From: Hyphomicrobiales bacterium
GTDB lineage: Bacteria; Pseudomonadota; Alphaproteobacteria; Rhizobiales; Rhizobiaceae
DNA: 64,000 nt
NCBI GenBank assembly: GCA_900468625.1
Contig: UBUL01000030.1
Location: forward strand, 1-64,000
Reading direction: 5' to 3'
Under the pieces are notes generated by a model. It did no database searches. It saw only the letters and a list, made by a program, of their open reading frames with translations, and had not been told where the DNA came from. This document shows positions 43,834 to 52,684 of the stretch, piece after piece (positions within the stretch are counted from its first letter, which is position 1; each line of letters opens with the position of its first letter). The translations under genes and the position numbers were made by a program.

Positions 43834-44293
43834 TGATGCATATGGAAGCGCTGGACCATACGACCGCGATATTCGTTGTTCAGCGTTTTCGTCGAGCTCG
43901 ACGGTGGTCAACTTTCGGGTTGTGTCTAGCTAATCCATCGGATCCGCGAAGCGTCCAGCAATGCGCCATGTGTTCCCACGCATTGATTGCTCAGTCAGTC
44001 GCTGACCGAGCTGACGTGTCCGTCACAATGCCTTCAGCTCGATGCGAATAGGAACTTTTCGAATCCGCCACTCCCCGACTATGTCAGTCGGGTCTCACAC
44101 GCCACTCCCAGTCGAGGCATCCGTCCCGGCACGTGTCGTACCGAGAGCTTGCCATCCCTCATTCGGCTGTGCTTTGATTCAAGCAGAGATAGGGTGATGA
44201 ACGGTACAGAAGCTATTGAGGGGGAAGAGTCGAGCTTGGACCGACTCTTTTGATAATGATCGTCGTACGGTTTCGGAACCCTTCCCCATCGTC
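43834..44293. other. Gap without a recognisable gene
   Basis: No open frame here has a ribosome site or family pattern, and I see no strong hairpin or repeat. It separates the plus-strand hydrolase pair from the convergent alcohol dehydrogenase gene. Confidence 0.45.
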
Positions 44294-45223
44294 TCACAAG
44301 GCTAGAACGACTTTTCCTGGAACTCGCGCCCCTGTTTCAGCTGCAGTGATCGCGGACAACGCATCAGTAAATGGAACGACGAGGCCGACAGTCGGTCGCA
44401 ACACACCTTCACTTGCAAGGTCAGCGATTGCCGACAGATGTTTAATCCCCATGGTCGCGAAAGCGAGCTTATATCGTCTGGCTAGCATTCCACGCACCAT
44501 CCTGCCGGGCGTCGGATTGATATCGACAAAAATTCCTTTTCTGTTGAGCATCGAAAGCCCAGCCCCCACAGACAGGGTTCCAAGCGTGTCGAAGACGGCG
44601 TCGAATTTTCCATTCTGAGCCTGGAGCTGCTTATCCCCATAGGTGAAAACCGGATCGACTCCGGCTGCTTTGGCACTTTGCAAGGACGCGGTGCCACATG
44701 AGCCGCTCACTTTAATCCCTCGGGCAAGCGCCAACTGCACTGCAGATGCACCTACAGCACCGGTGCAGCCATGGATGAAAAGATGCGATCCCTTTGACAT
44801 TTTGGCCTTGTCGAATACGGCTGCCCATGCGGTCATCACTGGAATGGGGAGGCAGGCAGCCTCCTCAAACGAAAGGCGCGCCGGCTTTTTTGCCACCAAA
44901 TGTGAATCCAGGATGATTTCTTCCGCAAAGGCACCGGATTCGTTGAAGTCAACGGTCCCAAAAACGTCGTCACCGACAAAGAGACCCTTCACATCCCTGC
45001 CGACGGCAGCGATCACTCCAGCGAAATCGGTTCCCATACCCTTTGGGAACTTCCGGCTCCTGAATAATTTCATGACGCCTTTTCGGAGCTTCCAATCAAA
45101 AGGATTTATCGCCGCTGCACTAACGGTGACACGTATCTGTTTTGCACCAAGCTGAGGCAAGTTGGCTTTGCCGATATACATGCGTTCCGGGCCGCCGTAG
45201 CGGTCATATTGCACTCTCTTCAT
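44294..45223 (-). CDS. NAD(P)-dependent alcohol dehydrogenase / quinone oxidoreductase (MDR)
   Basis: A 309-residue medium-chain dehydrogenase. The N-terminal GroES-like domain (VTVSAAAINPFDWKLRKGVMKLF... GMGTDFAGVIAAVGRDVKGLFVGDDVFG) is followed by a Rossmann domain with HGCTGAVGASAVQLALARG. It lacks the zinc ligands of classical alcohol dehydrogenases, so it is a zinc-free quinone-oxidoreductase or enal-reductase type. The ATG at 45223 gives the family start; a longer frame to 45442 crosses the regulatory region and is rejected. It is divergent from the padR-type gene, which may repress it. Confidence 0.82.
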   Translation of the reverse strand: MKRVQYDRYGGPERMYIGKANLPQLGAKQIRVTVSAAAINPFDWKLRKGVMKLFRSRKFPKGMGTDFAGVIAAVGRDVKGLFVGDDVFGTVDFNESGAFAEEIILDSHLVAKKPARLSFEEAACLPIPVMTAWAAVFDKAKMSKGSHLFIHGCTGAVGASAVQLALARGIKVSGSCGTASLQSAKAAGVDPVFTYGDKQLQAQNGKFDAVFDTLGTLSVGAGLSMLNRKGIFVDINPTPGRMVRGMLARRYKLAFATMGIKHLSAIADLASEGVLRPTVGLVVPFTDALSAITAAETGARVPGKVVLAL

Positions 45224-45393
45224 ATTAGATCTCGTTCTTCCGTCAAATATTGCCCTAACCTTCGTTGCGCTGTTTTCACCGGCAATGGTGCCCTCCAGGA
45301 GGGACATACGCACGGCTCCATTGCCTATAAGCTCCGGAGCTGATTTACCCGCATGTGCGGTTTCATCGAGTTGAATGTGGCGCGAACACATGT

Positions 45394-45429
45394 ATACTCC
45401 TATCAGAATACTCTCGCGAGAGCAATAGG
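45394..45429. promoter_or_regulatory. Candidate PadR operator 1, upstream of the padR-type gene
   Basis: A 36-base segment beginning ATACTCCTA and ending AGCAATAGG matches the segment at 47099-47134 at 26 of 36 positions without gaps. It includes the 12-base palindrome CTCTCGCGAGAG (45411-45422). It lies just before the PadR start codon at 45436, which suits autorepression. Confidence 0.6.
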
Positions 45430-45435
45430 GACACC

Positions 45436-46011
45436 ATGTCATCGATCAGGCTATTCATTTTATCTTCCTTCGCCGATATCGGCCCCATGCACGGACACCG
45501 TCTAAGGCAGGAGGCCGATCGCAAGCGTGTGCCGTTTTGGACCGACATTCCCGTCGGAGCCGTTTATGGTGCAATGAATCGGCTCGCGACCGAAGGGCTG
45601 TTGCGCGAAGCGGGCCGCGAACAGGAAGGCAACCGCCCTACCCGTCAGATTTATGAAATCACCGACGAAGGAAGGCGTGTGTTGGCGGATCTGAGGCGTA
45701 ATGGCCTGACGGAAATCTGGTTTAAGTATGATCCGTTCGACCTCGCGCTTACGCGCACCGATCCAGCCAAACTGGACGAACTTCCCGCCCTCCTGGCCGA
45801 CCGGTTTGCAAGGATGACAGCGCTGCTGGAAGAGCGGCGGCGCATGATCGAGCAAGCCATGCCCTTTATCGGAGTGGCGGAGGAATGGGCGGTCCGTCAT
45901 ACAGAGCGCCGGATGGAGGCGGAGGTCCAATATCTTGCGGACCTCATCGCAGCTCTCCCGGATCTCATGGCCGACGAGCGCAATCCCCGGCCGCGCAAGG
46001 AAAAGCCATAG
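45436..46011 (+). CDS. PadR-family transcriptional regulator
   Basis: A 191-residue protein. The N-terminal winged helix (IRLFILSSFADIGPMHGHRLRQEADRKRVPFWTDIPVGAVYGAMNRLATEGLLREAGREQEGNRPTRQIYEITDEGRRVLADL) is the PadR fold. A helical C-terminal dimerisation region follows. The start at 45436 is used because upstream codons overlap the putative operator. It sits between a divergent quinone-oxidoreductase gene and a convergent aldo/keto reductase gene, and it probably represses one or both in response to a reactive or phenolic compound. The inducer is unknown. Confidence 0.85.
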   Translation: MSSIRLFILSSFADIGPMHGHRLRQEADRKRVPFWTDIPVGAVYGAMNRLATEGLLREAGREQEGNRPTRQIYEITDEGRRVLADLRRNGLTEIWFKYDPFDLALTRTDPAKLDELPALLADRFARMTALLEERRRMIEQAMPFIGVAEEWAVRHTERRMEAEVQYLADLIAALPDLMADERNPRPRKEKP

Positions 46012-46178
46012 GTTCTGTCAGGTGACAGCCGCCTTGAGGCCAACTCCAATTGGGTTTTCTTCCCGTGGTTATCGGGCATTCACTGTTGGACGCGCCATCT
46101 GGCTTGCGGCTACGTCTTGAGCGGGTCGGGCCGCAAAGCACGAGTGATTTCGCCTAGGATGGTCCGCTCATCGAGTCA

Positions 46179-47051
46179 TCAGGAAAGCTCAGCAAGGTCC
46201 TGTTCCGTCAGCACGATGTCGCCCGCAGCCATATTTTCTTCCAGATGAGCAATGGAGCCGGTGCCGGGAATTGCGATCATCACTGGCGAAAGAGCCAGTA
46301 ACCAAGCCAGCGCGATCTGGTTGCTGGTTGCCCCATGTCGGCCTGCAATCCGCGCGAGACGCCCGTCGTCGATATTCGCCATCCCTCCGCCGAGCGGGAA
46401 GAAGGGGCTGAAGGCGATATTCTCCGTTTCACAAATTCCCAACAGCGCAGCATCTCCGCGCTTGGCAACATGAAAATTGTTCTGCACGGCAACCACCGGC
46501 GCTATCGCACGGGCTTCGGCTAGATGATCGGCATCGATATTGCTGAGACCGAGGTGACGAATTAACCCCTCCTCGCGCAGCGCTGCAAGAGCTTCGAAAC
46601 GTTCAGCGAGCGACTCGCCATGGGGCGGCGCCATCTCCCCGATGCGCAGATAGACCAGATCAAGCCGGTCCAAGCCGAGATCTTGAAGATTTTCCTCTAC
46701 CAACCGGCGCATGTCGGCACCTGTCGCGGTCCGATGGCTATCGTCCGAGCTGAAAACGTGACCCACTTTGGTTGCGATCACGAGGTCCCGGCCGTAGGGA
46801 AAAAGCGCCTCTTGAATTAGCCTGTTCGCACGAACAGTTTTATCGCTGCTATGATAGAAGGCGGCCGTATCAATCAGGTTCGCACCGAGCTCGACGGCGC
46901 GGCGAAGCACGGCGCGGCCGGCGCCCGGATCCCGCGCTGGGCCGCGAAACCCCTTCGATACAAGGCGCATGGCGCCAAACCCCATCAGGTTAACTGGCAT
47001 GTCTCCGCCAAGAGAGAATTTCACAGCTTTGTCTGACACTGGTTGCTCCAT
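46179..47051 (-). CDS. Aldo/keto reductase
   Basis: A 290-residue TIM-barrel NADPH-dependent oxidoreductase. Family motifs are present: LMGFGAMRLVSKG, the catalytic Asp and Tyr in GANLIDTAAFYHSSD, and the catalytic Lys in LVIATKVGHV. The usual His position reads YLRIGEM, so the catalytic tetrad may be altered. The C-terminal nucleotide-binding part (VMIAIPGTGSIAHLEENMAAGDIVL) is normal. The promoter carries a copy of the PadR-associated element. It converges with the PadR gene. It probably reduces aldehydes or ketones. Confidence 0.85.
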   Translation of the reverse strand: MEQPVSDKAVKFSLGGDMPVNLMGFGAMRLVSKGFRGPARDPGAGRAVLRRAVELGANLIDTAAFYHSSDKTVRANRLIQEALFPYGRDLVIATKVGHVFSSDDSHRTATGADMRRLVEENLQDLGLDRLDLVYLRIGEMAPPHGESLAERFEALAALREEGLIRHLGLSNIDADHLAEARAIAPVVAVQNNFHVAKRGDAALLGICETENIAFSPFFPLGGGMANIDDGRLARIAGRHGATSNQIALAWLLALSPVMIAIPGTGSIAHLEENMAAGDIVLTEQDLAELS

Positions 47052-47098
47052 GAATTGCGAAACTATTTGTGCGGAAGAAATGGGGGGTTCTTCGCCAT

Positions 47099-47134
47099 AT
47101 ACTCCTACATGAGTATTCTTATGATAGCAATACG
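47099..47134. promoter_or_regulatory. Candidate PadR operator 2, upstream of the aldo/keto reductase gene
   Basis: A second copy of the 36-base element (26 of 36 identities with 45394-45429). It begins with a good dyad, ATACTC-CTACAT-GAGTAT (47099-47116), 48 bases before the aldo/keto reductase start codon. Confidence 0.6.
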
Positions 47135-47198
47135 CAAGGCAGTGCGGTCAGTTGCTGACGAGTGTACCTGTTCTTACGAACTGGCCGACATCGTTCGA

Positions 47199-47710
47199 AG
47201 CCTTTGCAGCGACCTTGTTCAAAATCAGCGGTAGGATGCCGCCGGCCCGTAGGATCTCGACCTCGACCGATCCCTTCTTCATGCCGGCAATGGCCGGCGC
47301 GTCTCGCTGACGGGAATCCGATCCTGCGGGCGCCGGGAACCTGCAAGACTCGGCTCTATACTCGCTAGATCGATTTGCAGCGTGGAGGTATAGCGCGGCT
47401 GTGAGGAAGGATCGAACCAAATGCCGACACGCTTGGCAGAGCGTTCGACAAAATTGACGTGATCTTCGCTGCGCCCGGTCGTCCGCAGATATTGGATCGT
47501 CTGGCCATCAATCGGGAAGTAGGCGCTGTTGCCGCCGAATTCCGGCGTCATGTTGGCAACAACGGCGCGATCGCCTGCCGTCAATATCGAAACGCCCGGC
47601 CCAAAAAATTCGACGAACTTGTCCTGAAGGTCGATCTGGCGGAGCAGATGCGTGACCATCAGAGCAAGATCGGTCGCAAGAACACCATACCGCATGCAGC
47701 CGGTCACCAA
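47199..47710 (-). pseudogene. Aconitase-family remnant (3' fragments)
   Basis: Two pieces of an aconitase/AcnD-type enzyme are visible on the minus strand in different frames. The larger piece (about 47710-47309) reads GVLATDLALMVTHLLRQIDLQDKFVEFFGPGVSILTAGDRAVVANMTPEFGGNSAYFPIDGQTIQYLR and ends EPSLAGSRRPQDRIPV, matching the middle of aconitase A. The smaller piece (47282-47199) reads VEVEILRAGGILPLILNKVAAKA, like the extreme C-terminus. The N-terminal half, the cluster cysteines and the intervening domain are missing, so it cannot be active. It is probably a relic of a larger catabolic operon. Confidence 0.7.
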
Positions 47711-47957
47711 AGAAGCGCAGAAGCGCAATTGAGCCAACACGGCCAGTTGCGCTATTGGGTTCGCACGAAGGAAATGTTGCGTTCGATGTGGATTCAGGCA
47801 CAAACACCAACTCGATGTCGTGAGTTTGCCGATTGCCGATATTGCAGATCGACAGGAAGCTCCCCCTCGCCGCGAAATGCCAGGTGAAGTTACCCAGGGG
47901 AGCTTGTAGCCGCCGCGCCACCTTGAGTGTCGCGGCGGCCAAAATGTTCGACGCGAC

Positions 47958-49337
47958 TTATTGCCGGCCCGTCTTGATGACTTTGTCGAAATACGGCGCT
48001 GGCGCCACTTTCACGCGGATTTCGCGCAACTCATGGCGGTCCACCGTGCGCCGGCGTGTATTCGGCTCGCCCCAGAGGAGCGTGAGTTCCGTGCCGGGGG
48101 TGGCGTCTTCAAGATTGACAAGCGCAAGCGAAATGAAGCGCTTTGCATTCGCCGAATAGGCCGACCATTGCGAGACGCCCGCGAGCTTGCCGTTGCTTAG
48201 AACAGCGTCGGATTCGAATGTGGCATACATGGGTGTGGGAAGAGCCATGAAGCGGCCAGGCTTTTCGTGGTCGAAGAGCGAAGCCTTGATCGTCGCGGCA
48301 ACGTCATCGTCGTTCCAGACGAGCGTCACCTTCGTGCGCCTCTGGTTGGCTGCCCGATCCTTGAGCGCATCCCGGCCCACGAAGTCGCGGTTCCAATCGA
48401 TGAGGCCGCCATAACCCACTTCGATGGGGTCGACATAATAGTCCTCGATGCGGTCGGAGACGTGACTGCCACCGAGCGACGCGATCGATTCCAGATAGTA
48501 GTTGTTGAGCCATTCGCGATAAGGCTTCATTTCGGCGCTGTGATAGATCGCCGGCAGCGGCATGGGCATCCAGCCGGATTCCTGGGCCGTCGTGGAGTAG
48601 GCAAGCGCGCCGATCTTGCGCATTCCATATTTCTCGCCTGTTCTTTCCAGCGCTTCCCGCACAGCCTGCTGGTCGTCCCATTTGCCATAGAGTTCGAAGC
48701 CCGGCGCGCCCGCCATACCATGCCGCAACGCCCGCACGTTTTTGCCGGCGATCCGGAACTCGCCGATGAAGAAGAACTTGATGTCCGGCAGCGTGTTGCC
48801 CGTCACGTCCTGCATAAGAGCCAATGCCTGTGGCCCCTGGATCTGGAGCCGGAACACATCGCGCGGCGCTTGGCGGACCGACCAGTTGTCATTCTTCTCG
48901 GCAGTCACGTTCAAAGATGTGCTTTGGGCATTGTAGAGCAGCCAATCGCTCGCAAACGGCGCGCCGACGACGCGGAAGAACTCCTCCTCCTCGCGGAACA
49001 GGATCGCGTCGGCGATGTAATTGCCGTCATGACCCGTAAGGACGATCTGCTTGGCGCGGCGCACCTGAAATGGATCGAACTTGTTGAGCGCGAACTGCGA
49101 CAGGAAGGGGATCACTTCCGGCCCGCGCAAATGCAGTTCGGTCATGTGATAGGATTGCTCCAGAAGCGCGACGCTATCCTTCCAGGACTGCACCTCGTCG
49201 CGCCAGTTGGTGAATTCCGGAGGTATGCCCGGAAAGACATAGGGGCCGATATTCGACCCCCGCAGCAGCTTCACCGCTCCGCCCGCTTCGTTGATCAATG
49301 TTTCGAGGCTCCTCGGGGCTCCTCCACCTGCAGCCAT
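47958..49337 (-). CDS. Tetrahydrofolate-dependent aromatic O-demethylase, LigM/DesA-like (GcvT fold)
   Basis: A 459-residue GcvT-fold protein very like vanillate demethylase LigM and syringate demethylase DesA of Sphingobium. Shared stretches include GSNIGPYVFPGIPPEFTNWRDE near residue 28, QSYHMTELHLRGPE near 61, RALRHGMAGAPGFELYGKW near 203, and AYSTTAQESGWMP. In this last stretch Tyr247 falls at the position of the tyrosine implicated in LigM catalysis. These enzymes move the methyl group of a methoxyaromatic acid to tetrahydrofolate. The C-terminal 100 residues form the expected barrel domain. The promoter carries tandem operator A. The exact substrate (vanillate, syringate, methylgallate or other) cannot be read from sequence. 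Confidence 0.82.
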   Translation of the reverse strand: MAAGGGAPRSLETLINEAGGAVKLLRGSNIGPYVFPGIPPEFTNWRDEVQSWKDSVALLEQSYHMTELHLRGPEVIPFLSQFALNKFDPFQVRRAKQIVLTGHDGNYIADAILFREEEEFFRVVGAPFASDWLLYNAQSTSLNVTAEKNDNWSVRQAPRDVFRLQIQGPQALALMQDVTGNTLPDIKFFFIGEFRIAGKNVRALRHGMAGAPGFELYGKWDDQQAVREALERTGEKYGMRKIGALAYSTTAQESGWMPMPLPAIYHSAEMKPYREWLNNYYLESIASLGGSHVSDRIEDYYVDPIEVGYGGLIDWNRDFVGRDALKDRAANQRRTKVTLVWNDDDVAATIKASLFDHEKPGRFMALPTPMYATFESDAVLSNGKLAGVSQWSAYSANAKRFISLALVNLEDATPGTELTLLWGEPNTRRRTVDRHELREIRVKVAPAPYFDKVIKTGRQ

Positions 49338-49416
49338 GATACTCCTCCCTTAGCTTGCGACATCCTCCAGTGTGGCCTCAGCCCGTTGGTTGCTTAACGG
49401 TTGAGATCAAGAAAAC

Positions 49417-49448
49417 ATACTAGTTGGTATCGAAAAACCTATTGGTAT
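49417..49448. promoter_or_regulatory. Tandem operator A, demethylase promoter
   Basis: Plus strand: ATAC (49417), six bases, GTAT (49427), four bases, AAAC (49435), six bases, GTAT (49445). On the minus strand a TTGACA (complement of 49448-49453) and ATACCA (complement of 49425-49430), 17 bases apart, form a good promoter aimed at the demethylase gene and overlap the operator. The same array occurs at sites B, C and D. Confidence 0.72.
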
Positions 49449-49644
49449 GTCAAGCAAGACGAAAATGCACTGAATTAAATGCGCCGTCGCGATTCATCCT
49501 CGGGGAGCCGTTTGGAACTCGGAGGATTGCTTGCTGGTCGCCTGCGCCCAAATCGCCTTCTGACAGACGATGCGAGGGCCAATCAGTCCGCCTGCGCTAG
49601 TGAACCGAAACCATGGCGGACAGCCTTTTCAGTACGGAGAATTC

Positions 49645-49666
49645 GAGCCGGACGTTCGTCCGGCTC
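49645..49666. terminator. Hairpin terminator after gfa-type gene
   Basis: GAGCCGGACG (49645-49654), TT, CGTCCGGCTC (49657-49666) is a perfect 10-base stem. It begins ten bases beyond the stop of the minus-strand gfa-type gene and probably ends that transcript. Confidence 0.6.
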
Positions 49667-49675
49667 TTTGCAGGT

Positions 49676-50248
49676 CTAAACGGTCAGAACGCCGTTCTTC
49701 TTTGCCGTCCACGTGGCGATGTAGTCCATCAGGCCCGGTGAGAGGCAGTCGTAGGGTGCAAGGCCCAGCTCGGTTAGACGTTCACGAATTGCGTCCATCT
49801 TCGAAGGGGCATACCCTGCCTCGATGATTGAGGATACGAACGCGGCAAAGCCGGGTTCCGCCCATCCTTCTTCTTCGAAACGCTCGGGGTGGACGAAGGA
49901 CAAACCCTTGAACGGATGATCCCGCTCCACCGGCCCGTACATATGAACACCGCACTCCTTGCAGGCATGTCGCTGGATCAGGGCATTTGCATCGACGACC
50001 ACGAGCTTATCGCCGTTCTCAACGACTTCCACGGCTTCCGTGGGCGCTACCGCAACGATGGAGAAATTTGCGCCCACCGGCTTCCAGCATTTGGTGCAGC
50101 CGCAGGCATGATTATGGGCGATATCGCCTTTGATCTTCACCTTGACCGGGTTCGTGGTGCACTCGCAAACGAGAGTGCCTCCGGCGATCGGGGCACCTCC
50201 CGTCCTCAATCCCCCATCGACATGGGGGTGTATGCCGACATTTGCCAT
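49676..50248 (-). CDS. gfa: S-(hydroxymethyl)glutathione synthase, glutathione-dependent formaldehyde-activating enzyme
   Basis: This 190-residue zinc protein condenses formaldehyde with glutathione. Zinc ligands are visible in the N-terminal TLVCECTTNPVKVKI, in NHACGCTKCWKP and in HACKECGVHMYG. The length and the C-terminal stretch SPGLMDYIATWTAKKNG are those of Gfa. Its product is the substrate of the class III alcohol dehydrogenase at 55006, so the two form a formaldehyde-oxidation pair in the same cluster. It is followed by a hairpin terminator. The symbol rests on full-length family resemblance. Confidence 0.9.
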   Translation of the reverse strand: MANVGIHPHVDGGLRTGGAPIAGGTLVCECTTNPVKVKIKGDIAHNHACGCTKCWKPVGANFSIVAVAPTEAVEVVENGDKLVVVDANALIQRHACKECGVHMYGPVERDHPFKGLSFVHPERFEEEGWAEPGFAAFVSSIIEAGYAPSKMDAIRERLTELGLAPYDCLSPGLMDYIATWTAKKNGVLTV

Positions 50249-50413
50249 TGCATCTTCCTCCTATTTGGCCGGACACCACGCCCGGCCTTCAGAACGGCAG
50301 GTAGCCGATTAACGATCCAGTCGCTCCGCATGCCACCTCAAATGGGGGGCCGAAGGGGCATTCCTCGAGCCGCTCGACAGTGATCCGCCAGGTGTGGGCC
50401 AATTGGAACTCCG

Positions 50414-51520
50414 TTACAGTTCGACGGCGTAATAGGTGAATCCGCCTTCGTCCTTCCCGACGCCAGAAATGGCGTCATTGATCTTCTCCAGCGGCCACAC
50501 CATCGGCGACATGACCGACATGTCGATGATCCCTGCTTCGACCATCGCCGCGATCTCCATGCCTTCCGCGGCCGTGAACCATACCGAGCCGATCAATTCC
50601 ATCTGCTCGTCCATCCACCATTTGACGTCGACAGGCAAAGCGCCCGATGTGCCACCGATGTTGATGATGCGGCCGCCCCGTTTGACGCCGCCCATGGCGT
50701 CCAGCATGGAGTCGAGCGGCGCCTTGGCGCCGAGCGTATCGAGCATCAAGTCCACTCCGCTCCCGTTCGTCTGCTCCTTGACGAATGCTCCCGATGATCC
50801 CTTCACGTTCGAGAAGGTGACGATGCGATCCGGCGCGATCGCTTTCAGCCGTTCAAGCAGCGCCTCGCCCCTGGCCACGGCATAAATCCTGGCAACACCC
50901 ATCGCCAACGCGAACAGTGTGGCACCCAAACCCAGTGTTCCGGTTGCGCCGTTAATGATTAGCGTCTTGCCCATCAGCGGTCCGCACTTCTTGAGGGCGG
51001 CGTAGGACGTACCGAGATAGCCCATGCGGGAACCTTGGACGAAGGTCATGTTGTCGGGGATTTTGACGACCTGCGCCTGCGGGGCCAGCATGAATTCGCC
51101 GAAGCCCCCGTAAGGATAGCGGGCGAACATGTCCATGCTTTTGGGGTTGTAGCCGAAGTACCCGCCAAGCGTCCAATATTCGCAGGCCTGCGGTTTGCCG
51201 GAAGAACAATGGTGGCATGCTCCGCAGAAACGCCCGGGATTCACATAGACCCTGTCGCCCGGCTTGATGCTGACAACTTGGGGACCGACCTCGTGAACCA
51301 CACCACTCGGATCAAGACCGTGAATCGCAGGCCGTGGCGGCAGCGGCATTTGCGGATACCAGGTCTCCCAGTTAGCCAGAACATTCGCCAGGTTCGGAAC
51401 CATTCCGCAGGCTTTTACGCGGACGATTACATCGCTCCCGGTGGCCTTTGGACGTTCGACCTCGTCAATGCTCATCGGCTGACCCACGGCGTGGAGCCGC
51501 GCGGCACGCATCATTTCCAT
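50414..51520 (-). CDS. Zinc-dependent alcohol dehydrogenase family protein
   Basis: A 368-residue medium-chain dehydrogenase. A candidate catalytic zinc Cys lies in RVKACGMVPN and a His in PAIHGLDPSGVV. The structural zinc Cys set is in NPGRFCGACHHCSSGKPQACEYW. The Rossmann domain holds INGATGTLGLGATLFALAMG. The start at 51520 has GGAGG eight bases upstream; a start five codons earlier is less likely. It faces away from the DoxX-like gene, and operator B lies between them. It is probably an aldehyde or alcohol dehydrogenase for an intermediate of the aromatic pathway. The substrate is unknown. Confidence 0.82.
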   Translation of the reverse strand: MEMMRAARLHAVGQPMSIDEVERPKATGSDVIVRVKACGMVPNLANVLANWETWYPQMPLPPRPAIHGLDPSGVVHEVGPQVVSIKPGDRVYVNPGRFCGACHHCSSGKPQACEYWTLGGYFGYNPKSMDMFARYPYGGFGEFMLAPQAQVVKIPDNMTFVQGSRMGYLGTSYAALKKCGPLMGKTLIINGATGTLGLGATLFALAMGVARIYAVARGEALLERLKAIAPDRIVTFSNVKGSSGAFVKEQTNGSGVDLMLDTLGAKAPLDSMLDAMGGVKRGGRIINIGGTSGALPVDVKWWMDEQMELIGSVWFTAAEGMEIAAMVEAGIIDMSVMSPMVWPLEKINDAISGVGKDEGGFTYYAVEL

Positions 51521-51559
51521 CGGTATTCCTCCCAAACTCGAAGATTGCCCCGTATTGAC

Positions 51560-51591
51560 ATACTATATGGACTGTGAATACCGTTTAGTAT
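51560..51591. promoter_or_regulatory. Tandem operator B with overlapping promoter
   Basis: Plus strand: ATAC (51560), six bases, GACT (51570), four bases, ATAC (51578), six bases, GTAT (51588), the reverse complement of the layout at A. A TTGACA (51555-51560) followed after 17 bases by ATACCG (51578-51583) gives a promoter toward the DoxX-like gene that overlaps the operator. The site lies in the divergent region with the alcohol dehydrogenase gene. Confidence 0.72.
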
Positions 51592-51659
51592 CTTAAAAGG
51601 CAAGCGAGGAATGCAACTATCCTCGCCGACCCGGCAGAGGCCGGTGTGAAGGAGGAGAA

Positions 51660-52010
51660 ATGAATTTCGTTTTGGTCGACTGGCTCCGCATTCTCTGCGG
51701 CGTCTGGTTTATCCCCCACCTGATCGGCAAGGGCCTCCATTATGAGAAGGCAGAGGGAACGTTCGACGCGGCTGGCTTCAAGCCAGCGAAGCTGTTCGTC
51801 GGTCTTGCGATGGTTGCAGAGGCGTGTGCCGCCGTGGGTTTGATTTTTTCTGTCTATCCCAGGATTGCGGCCGTCGTCGGTGCCCTGGTGCTGTTCGGTT
51901 CGGGCTACGCGGTTACAAAAATCAACGGCCTGAATTGGCGTTGGCAGAAGATGGGGCCGGAATATCCGATCTTTTGGGGGCTCATTTGTCTCTCGACGGC
52001 TCTTGTGTAA
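51660..52010 (+). CDS. DoxX-family small membrane protein
   Basis: A 116-residue protein with four hydrophobic segments (about 5-20, 43-63, 68-85, 98-115). The spacing and the RxxxGxWFIPHLIGKG pattern place it in the DoxX family, whose members often sit in redox and catabolic operons. The function is not established. The ATG at 51660 has a strong GGAGGAG site. It is probably co-transcribed with the tetR-type gene 56 bases downstream. Confidence 0.72.
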   Translation: MNFVLVDWLRILCGVWFIPHLIGKGLHYEKAEGTFDAAGFKPAKLFVGLAMVAEACAAVGLIFSVYPRIAAVVGALVLFGSGYAVTKINGLNWRWQKMGPEYPIFWGLICLSTALV

Positions 52011-52066
52011 CCGGTGCATTTTGAGGTACGCCTCGGTGTCTGGATACGCACGAACGGGAATTACGA

Positions 52067-52684
52067 ATGGCACGGCTGACACGTGAGCAAAGTCAGGCTC
52101 GAACGAAAGAGAAGCTTCTAGCGTCCGCTTATGAGGTCATGGCACGGTACGGCTACGCTGGGGCTTCGATTGAGCGGATCGCCGAGGAGGCCGGCTATTC
52201 GAAGGGCGCGTTCTACTCGAACTTTGCCAATAAGGAAGACATCTTCCTCCAGCTTCTTGCCGGCAATGCCGGTGGCGACGTGGTTCAGTTGACGGAACTT
52301 CTCGGGAACTGTGATGATCCCATGGAGCTCATTGACGTTCTCGCGACCTGGGCGAACAACCGCGGCGATGACCGGCGGTGGGGAATGCTGGCGATCGAGC
52401 TGCTGCGCATGGCACAGCATGATCACACACTCGGAGATCGCCACATCAAGCTGTTCCGGGATCAGTGGGAGGGCGTCGGCAAGATCCTTATCGAGAAGTT
52501 GGATCTCGTCATGCAGCCCCCCGCGAGCCCGTTCTATATTGGCGGTATCGTTCTCGAACTTACCTATGGCGGTATTTCGAGCTTCCTCAGGGAGGGAGCC
52601 CCTGGCGACATGGTCCGGGTCGTTTTGCACGACATGTATCGGTCGTCGCGAGCAACCAAATCCGGCGTCCCGGTAAAGGCCTGA
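52067..52684 (+). CDS. TetR-family transcriptional regulator
   Basis: A 205-residue protein. The N-terminal helix-turn-helix of TetR type is complete (SQARTKEKLLASAYEVMARYGYAGASIERIAEEAGYSKGAFYSNFANKEDIFLQLLAG, about 8-65), followed by an all-helical ligand domain. It is the only regulator gene within the 48-64 kb catabolic cluster. It lies between two copies of the tandem ATAC-N6-GTAT operator and is probably their binding protein. Pairs of TetR dimers on overlapping dyads with ~18-base phasing are known for QacR-like systems. The inducer may be a methoxyaromatic acid or pathway intermediate; this is inference. Confidence 0.85.
   Translation: MARLTREQSQARTKEKLLASAYEVMARYGYAGASIERIAEEAGYSKGAFYSNFANKEDIFLQLLAGNAGGDVVQLTELLGNCDDPMELIDVLATWANNRGDDRRWGMLAIELLRMAQHDHTLGDRHIKLFRDQWEGVGKILIEKLDLVMQPPASPFYIGGIVLELTYGGISSFLREGAPGDMVRVVLHDMYRSSRATKSGVPVKA

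Larger units (their letters stand above)
49338..49675. other. Promoter/terminator region between demethylase and gfa-type gene
   Basis: No gene is seen. The region holds tandem operator A with an overlapping promoter for the demethylase gene, and a strong hairpin next to the gfa-type gene stop. Confidence 0.5.

Noticed and set aside
43830..44253. Small plus-strand frames after the second MBL gene
   Set aside because: Cys/Ser/Arg-rich products without ribosome sites or family patterns.
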